Assembly (NCBI RefSeq): GCF_002440635.1
Contig: NZ_DJUW01000016.1
Coordinates: 49,052 to 113,051 of the forward strand
DNA: 64,000 bases
Direction: 5' to 3'
From: Novosphingobium sp. UBA6272
GTDB taxonomy: Bacteria; Pseudomonadota; Alphaproteobacteria; Sphingomonadales; Sphingomonadaceae
Made by a program: the position numbers and the translations under genes. This document shows, in pieces, positions 60,068 to 64,000 of this stretch. The notes under the pieces were generated by a model. The model saw only the letters and a list, made by a program, of their open reading frames with translations, was not told where the DNA came from and ran no database searches. Every line of letters begins with the position of its first letter. Position 1 is the stretch's first letter.

Positions 60068-60765
60068 TCCCCGCCCAGGATCCAATCCACCGCCGCCTGG
60101 GCGTGGATCTGCGTGCAATCATAGATCGGCAGGACGTTGGCATCGACGTCGACGATCATTTCCAGCTCCGTGCAGCCCAGGACCACCGCTTCGGCCCCGT
60201 CCTGCTGCAGGTTGGTTAGGATCGTCTTTAGCTCGCGCTCGGCCTGGCGGCTGACCTTGCCGACCAGCAGTTCGTCATAGATAATCCGGTCGAGCGTATC
60301 GACGAAGGCCATTTCCGGCGGCAACAGCTCGATATCGCGCGCGATCAGCTTTTGCCGGTAGAAGCTTTCCACCATCACGTTGCGGGTGCCGATCAAGGCG
60401 GCTTTCTTCACCTTCTTGGCGGCCATCTTGCCGGCGACGCATTCGGCGATGTGGATCACCGGGACCTTCACCGCCGCAGCGACCTGGTCATAGACCTTGT
60501 GCATCGAATTGGCGCCGATCAGGATCGCGGTCGCGCCGGACTTCTCCAGTTGCTTCGCCGAGGTCGCCAGCACCTTGGCCGCGCGGTCCCATTCTTCCTT
60601 GCTCGAAAGGCGGGCCATTTCGGAAAAGTCGAGGCTGTCGATCAACATCGGCGCGCTGGCGCGCTGGCCGGCGCGAGCCTGCACCTGCTTCTGGATGTGT
60701 TCGTAATAGGTTCGGGTCGACAGCCAGCTCATGCCGCCGATCAGGCCGATCTTGCGCAAATTCAT
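60064..60765 (-). CDS. aspartate/glutamate racemase family protein
   Basis: This 233-residue protein belongs to the Asp/Glu racemase superfamily. It has IGLIGGMSWLSTRTYYEHI, IGANSMHKVYDQV and VVLGCTELEMIV. The second catalytic cysteine is in GCTE, but the first position is Ser (NSMH) rather than the Cys or Thr I expect in racemases such as YgeA. It could therefore be a broad or altered isomerase. The stop shares GTGA with the dgt start. Confidence 0.85.
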   Translation of the reverse strand: MNLRKIGLIGGMSWLSTRTYYEHIQKQVQARAGQRASAPMLIDSLDFSEMARLSSKEEWDRAAKVLATSAKQLEKSGATAILIGANSMHKVYDQVAAAVKVPVIHIAECVAGKMAAKKVKKAALIGTRNVMVESFYRQKLIARDIELLPPEMAFVDTLDRIIYDELLVGKVSRQAERELKTILTNLQQDGAEAVVLGCTELEMIVDVDANVLPIYDCTQIHAQAAVDWILGGE

Positions 60766-60824
60766 ACTCCCCGGGTTGGAAACCCCTGTTTGGCAAGCGC
60801 CTTAGGCGAGGGAGCCGCGCAGGT

Positions 60825-61814
60825 CTAGCGCAAGCCCTCGATCCAGCGGTGGACCACGGCCAATCCGTCGCGGTCCAGGCTCGCCCGACCGACTTCGGGC
60901 ATCGAGACCCCGCCTTCCAGGCTGGCCATGCGGTGATAGAGGATCGACTGTTCGGGCTTTCCGGGGACGATCCCGAACTCCAGCCCGCCCGACCCGCGCC
61001 CCGCCGCAACCGGGCGCTTGCCGATCCCGAGCATGGTCCGGTCGGTCACTTCCCAGGCGAGGAACAGACCGGAGTTGGAGGCTGCGCCCTGGGGATTGTG
61101 ACAATGGGCGCAATTGGCATCGAGATAGCCGCGCGCGGCATCGGCAACGGGTACCTTGTCCCTGTCCTCCCACAGCGGCACCCGGCGGGTAACCTTGGGA
61201 ACCTTGTCGAGCTTGTCAGCCTTGGCGAAGTCCGCCAGCCACGCCGCCGACAGATTGCGCGCCTTGGGCCCGATCGGGGTTACCTCGCCACCCAGCGCGT
61301 GGCATTCCTTGCACTGGTTCTTGTTGGGGATGGCATAGGAGATCGCCTCCCCCGCCGGGGTTCGGGCATCGAGCCGCGCGCCGGCCAGCACCAGCCGGGC
61401 ATCGCTCTGATCGGCGTTCCATTGGTAGGGCAGCGCGACCCAGCCGTCGGCGCGGTGCAGCAGCACCCGGGTCTCGATCAGGCGGCCTTCGAGCTTAAAG
61501 GTCTTGATCAGCGCCGATCCGACCGGGAGATTGAGCAGGCCGTCACCATTGGTGAGCGCCCGTTTGCCGGCAGGCACGTAGACAAACCGCAGCTTTTCCG
61601 ATCCATCGGACCACAACGGGGTGTTGAGGCGGTAGGGGGTGACGCCGGAAGCGGGTCGTTGCGCCTTCGCATCGGCAAAGAATCCGAATGCCGAGAGCTT
61701 GGCCGGATTACCACCCTGCACAATCGCCGCATTGTTGACGGCTGCTACACGCGGAGTCTCCGCAGCTGGAATTGAAGCTCCGGCAATCAGCAACGCGGCA
61801 GCGAGCATCCTCAT
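60825..61814 (-). CDS. SO2930/HNE_0200-like diheme c-type cytochrome
   Basis: This 329-residue precursor has a short signal peptide (LAAALLIAGASIPAA) and two heme c sites, CKECH and CAHCH. The body has NTPLWSDGSEKLRFVYVPAG, typical of the HNE_0200/SO2930-like family. As I recall, this family (TIGR03806) pairs with a beta-helix family (TIGR03805), and the function of the pair is unknown. Its ATG overlaps the beta-helix gene stop by four bases. It should work in the periplasm. Confidence 0.83.
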   Translation of the reverse strand: MRMLAAALLIAGASIPAAETPRVAAVNNAAIVQGGNPAKLSAFGFFADAKAQRPASGVTPYRLNTPLWSDGSEKLRFVYVPAGKRALTNGDGLLNLPVGSALIKTFKLEGRLIETRVLLHRADGWVALPYQWNADQSDARLVLAGARLDARTPAGEAISYAIPNKNQCKECHALGGEVTPIGPKARNLSAAWLADFAKADKLDKVPKVTRRVPLWEDRDKVPVADAARGYLDANCAHCHNPQGAASNSGLFLAWEVTDRTMLGIGKRPVAAGRGSGGLEFGIVPGKPEQSILYHRMASLEGGVSMPEVGRASLDRDGLAVVHRWIEGLR

Positions 61815-63016
61815 CTTGCGATACGGTCGAGAACCGATTGAGGCGCTCCAGGTCGCGGCGCATATGGAATCGGCGCAAGGTCGGGCAGCTTGAAAGGTGC
61901 AGGCCGCGCTTGTTCTGGGGATGCCCCTTGCTTTGGAAGGTTTAGCGTCCATCCAGTCAATCCACCGGTCAGAGCCTGAGGCATGTCGCCCAGTCCGTCC
62001 CACATCACATTCGGTAGACTTCCACCAAATGCTGCCAGCAAGGCAGGCGCGCCGGGAAGTTGCGGGTCATATCCATTTCGGCGAAGTCGATTTGCCACCA
62101 GCCTGACTTTTCGCGGCAGCGGATTGTAGCGAGCGTCCTTGTAAGCGAGTGGATATGCCACAATCATAACCGCAGCTGTTGGATTTCCATCAACTGAATT
62201 GCCAATAATCTCAACATTCTCGTTGGCCATAATCATGATCCCGGTGCCCCGCGGCACGCCGGCGACAATGTTACCCTTGGGTGCAAAATTGGGCGTGTCA
62301 TTTCCTGAAACAACATTGTCTTCGATCAGCACATTCCCGCCGCCCATCACGGGCAGGTTGGGCAGATCGAACACCAGAATTCCGCCCGTATTTCGCGTCA
62401 CCAGATTACCCGTCACCAGCGCACCGCGGCTGTTCTCGATCTCGATCCCCGCCACCGATTGCTCGACGTAGTTGTAGCGCACGGTGATAGCCTTGGACTG
62501 GCCGACATAGATCCCGGCATCCGAAGCGCCCGAAACCTTGCAGCCGTCGACCAGCACCCCGGTGCTGGAGACTGGATAAATCCCGTAGGCCCCGTTGGTT
62601 TCCTTGGGCCCACCGGTCCAGGTAACGCGCAAGCGGTAATAGACGATGTTGTCCGCGCCCTTGCTCTTGATCCCGTCGCCCTTGGTATTCTCTACTGCGA
62701 AATCACGCAGGGTTACCTCGTCCGAAGTGACCAGCAGCCCCTCCCCCGCGCCCTTCTGGGCGGAAAAATCGAGCACGGTCGCATCCATCCCGGCCCCGCG
62801 CACGGTGACGCCCTTGACGTCGAGGCTGAGACCGTCAGTCAGCACGAACCGCCCCGCACCCAGTTCGACCACATCGCCCGGCGCGGCGATGATCAGCGCC
62901 TCCTGCAACCGCCCCTGCGCGCCTTCTCCAGCGGCGACGGCAATAGTCTTGGCATGGGCGGGAGCAGCCAGGGCAAGCGCCGTGGCCGCAGCGATCAGCA
63001 GTGCGGACATCCTCAT
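61811..63016 (-). CDS. parallel beta-helix repeat protein paired with diheme cytochrome
   Basis: This 401-residue precursor has a signal peptide (ALLIAAATALALAAPAHA) and a right-handed beta-helix. Repeating Ile/Val/Gly turns are seen at roughly residues 60-270 (VTLRDFAVENTKGDGIKS, GVLVDGCKVSGASDAGIYVG, GILVFD). The final 130 residues are Pro-rich. As I recall the family (TIGR03805) regularly occurs with the cytochrome family encoded next. A promoter with a palindrome lies just before the start. No cargo or substrate is known. Confidence 0.83.
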   Translation of the reverse strand: MRMSALLIAAATALALAAPAHAKTIAVAAGEGAQGRLQEALIIAAPGDVVELGAGRFVLTDGLSLDVKGVTVRGAGMDATVLDFSAQKGAGEGLLVTSDEVTLRDFAVENTKGDGIKSKGADNIVYYRLRVTWTGGPKETNGAYGIYPVSSTGVLVDGCKVSGASDAGIYVGQSKAITVRYNYVEQSVAGIEIENSRGALVTGNLVTRNTGGILVFDLPNLPVMGGGNVLIEDNVVSGNDTPNFAPKGNIVAGVPRGTGIMIMANENVEIIGNSVDGNPTAAVMIVAYPLAYKDARYNPLPRKVRLVANRLRRNGYDPQLPGAPALLAAFGGSLPNVMWDGLGDMPQALTGGLTGWTLNLPKQGASPEQARPAPFKLPDLAPIPYAPRPGAPQSVLDRIAR

Positions 63017-63030
63017 GGCCGCGATCTTGA

Positions 63031-63051
63031 ACTGACAGGCCTGTAAGTCAA
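63031..63051 (-). promoter_or_regulatory. predicted promoter with palindromic operator for beta-helix/cytochrome operon
   Basis: TTGACT (63046-63051, minus strand) is a -35 candidate, with a weak CAAGAT -10 about 16 bases on. The near-perfect 18-base palindrome ACTGACAGGCCTGTAAGT (63031-63048) lies between the elements; its centre ACAGGCCTGT is perfect. Such placement fits a repressor site. No regulator gene is adjacent. Confidence 0.45.
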
Positions 63052-63062
63052 CCGGGCAGAAG

Positions 63063-63253
63063 GTTAAGGGGGTTCACGCAGAGGCGCAGAGAAGAAAGAG
63101 AGGCGCAGAGGGGCCGGAACTTGCGGCGAAGCCGCTCCAATCATTCTGCCATAGCGGAAGTCTGAACCGTTCGGGAGGGAAGCGGCTTCGCCGCAGTCTC
63201 TTCTTCTCCGCGCCTCGACCTTCTTCTCTGCGCCTCTGCGTGAACCCCCTTAC
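63063..63253. repeat. long imperfect inverted repeat
   Basis: The ends at 63063-63096 and 63221-63253 are near-perfect complements over about 31 bases. The inner arms TTGCGGCGAAGCCGCT (63121-63136) and AGCGGCTTCGCCGCAG (63181-63196) pair as well. The whole could fold as one hairpin of about 190 bases. Its right end includes the stop codon of the lipoprotein gene at 63250. Purine-rich runs like CGCAGAGGCGCAGAG are known from dispersed repeats in various bacteria, so it is probably a non-autonomous repeat. Confidence 0.8.
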
Positions 63254-63585
63254 TTCTTCTCCTTCGCCAGCCCACTCGCGCACAAGGCCGCGCTACTGGC
63301 GGTGACCGACAGGGCCTCGGCATCACCAACCCGGCGCACCGCCGCGACATAGTCCGACAGGCTCTGCTTCTCGCCGCGCAGCTGCTTCAGCTTGTTGAGC
63401 TGTCCCAGGCTGAGCCGGTCGGTCATCCGGCTCGCCATGCAGGCCGCATTGGGCTCGCTCAGGCCGGCATCGAGCATCGCGCTCTTGACCTGGCCATAGG
63501 CCAGTTTCGAGGGCGAGCAGGCGGCCAGAACCGAAAATGCCCCGACAACTATCCAAACCCGTCCGTGCTGAGCTTGTCGAAGCAC
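63250..63585 (-). CDS. small lipoprotein with repeat-derived N-terminus
   Basis: This protein of about 111 residues starts at GTG 63585, since AAGGAA lies four or five bases upstream. The first codons, read from a class b hairpin repeat, give MLRQAQH; then comes the signal WIVVGAFSVLAAC with a lipobox. The mature domain is helical with SAMLDAGLSEPNAACMASRM and LNKLKQLRGEKQSLSDYV. The stop codon lies in the long inverted repeat. A TTG at 63630 would add 15 residues but lacks a ribosome site. Function unknown. Confidence 0.7.
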   Translation of the reverse strand: MLRQAQHGRVWIVVGAFSVLAACSPSKLAYGQVKSAMLDAGLSEPNAACMASRMTDRLSLGQLNKLKQLRGEKQSLSDYVAAVRRVGDAEALSVTASSAALCASGLAKEKK

Positions 63586-63639
63586 TGTCTTCCTTTCCGG
63601 CGTTGCAAAGAAAATACGGTCCTTCGACAAGCTCAGGAC
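63565..63639. repeat. inverted pair of class b hairpin repeats at lipoprotein start
   Basis: Copies at 63565-63585 (outer arms GTGCT/AGCAC) and 63619-63639 (GTCCT/AGGAC on the minus strand) face each other. The first carries the GTG start codon and the first codons of the lipoprotein gene. The second lies upstream of its ribosome site. Confidence 0.88.
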
Positions 63640-63666
63640 AGGCGGTCTTGGGGCGGGGCACAGCGG

Positions 63667-64000
63667 CTAGTGCGCCAGCCCCTTGTTGATATCCTCGACC
63701 ATCTTCTTCGCATCGGCCAGCAGCATCAGGGTCTGGTCCATGTAGAACACGTCGTTATCGACCCCGGCATAGCCGACCCCGCCCATCGAGCGTTTGATGA
63801 AGAACACCTGCTTGGCCTTGTCGACATCGAACACCGGCATGCCATAGATCGGCGATGACTTGTCGGTCTTGGCCGCCGGATTGACCACGTCATTGGCGCC
63901 GATGATGAAGGCGACGTCGGCGGTGGCGAACTCGGAGTTGATGTCTTCCAGTTCGAACACTTCGTCGTAAGGCACATTGGCTTCGGCCAGCAGCACGTTC
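63667..64000 (-). CDS. pntB: NAD(P) transhydrogenase subunit beta, C-terminal part
   Basis: Only the last 110 or so residues are in the window; the gene runs off the right edge. They include [54 protein letters not shown] and [11 protein letters not shown], the NADP-binding domain III of PntB. The enzyme exchanges hydride between NADH and NADP in the inner membrane. The stop at 63667 is followed by the hairpin repeats. Confidence 0.93.
   Translation of the reverse strand, partial: NVLLAEANVPYDEVFELEDINSEFATADVAFIIGANDVVNPAAKTDKSSPIYGMPVFDVDKAKQVFFIKRSMGGVGYAGVDNDVFYMDQTLMLLADAKKMVEDINKGLAH

Noticed and set aside
59144..60124. A 326-codon plus-strand frame opposite dgt
   Set aside because: Shadow of dgt, without ribosome site or motif.

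Overview
The window is a GC-rich (roughly 65%) chromosomal segment of an alphaproteobacterium, most likely a sphingomonad (Sphingomonadaceae/Erythrobacteraceae). Reasons: the F1-ATPase operon atpHAGDC is separate from the Fo genes and its epsilon subunit is short; the gene pairs ihfA-merR and fabH-plsX-rpmF are present; glycine decarboxylase is split into gcvPA and gcvPB; and intergenic regions carry small palindromes. I see no tRNA, rRNA, CRISPR array, transposase or integrase. The assignments are mostly housekeeping, with several accessory pockets.

Layout. 1-6.4 kb: purine salvage (adenine deaminase, phosphoribosyltransferase), a DinG-type helicase with a SixA-like phosphatase, and an aldehyde dehydrogenase. 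6.4-9.7 kb: ihfA-merR and fabH-plsX-rpmF. 9.7-15.2 kb: small enzymes, plus a divergent repressor/Cro-like pair that resembles a domesticated phage switch and an orphan RES-domain protein. 15.4-24.8 kb: cysS, a nitroreductase, two secreted proteins, cobT, a transaldolase-like aldolase, a DUF4197 lipoprotein and priA. 24.8-28.1 kb: two tandem paralogous secreted HExxH metalloprotease-TPR proteins. 28.1-33.7 kb: a CPBP protease, an overlapping DUF1203-ada-PEP mutase-like operon, a TauD dioxygenase, a PfpI-like protein and a dienelactone hydrolase. 33.8-38.7 kb: atpHAGDC and its terminator. 38.8-41.0 kb: PhzF, a DUF6265-like protein and an EamA transporter. 41.2-46.7 kb: a tightly coupled five-gene surface-glycan or glycolipid cluster. 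46.8-52.9 kb: a solitary cpaF/tadA ATPase, a second EamA transporter, an entericidin-like peptide, a TPR/TonB-C-like protein, an ABA4-like protein and an FkbM methyltransferase. 52.9-58.0 kb: the glycine cleavage operon gcvT-gcvH-(lipoprotein)-gcvPA-gcvPB behind a tandem glycine riboswitch. 58.2-64 kb: an NAD(P)-binding protein, dgt, a racemase, a diheme cytochrome/beta-helix pair of unknown function, a lipoprotein and the end of pntB.

The observation I find most novel concerns a family of 17-19 nt hairpins with a CUUGU-type loop. It occurs in two subclasses, usually as closely spaced inverted pairs. The outer base pairs change together between copies, so the fold rather than the sequence appears conserved. 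One near-identical copy forms the peripheral P3b-like stem of the second glycine aptamer. Another supplies the start codon and first codons of a lipoprotein gene, and one pair sits between atpA and atpG. Other points for follow-up are the divergent repressor/Cro-like locus with a predicted leaderless repressor transcript, the beta-helix/diheme cytochrome pair with a palindromic operator in its promoter, the five-gene glycan cluster, the tandem metalloproteases, an extra lipoprotein gene inside the gcv operon, and an AT-rich block inside cysS. All statements come from reading the sequence and from remembered family knowledge; no database search was run.
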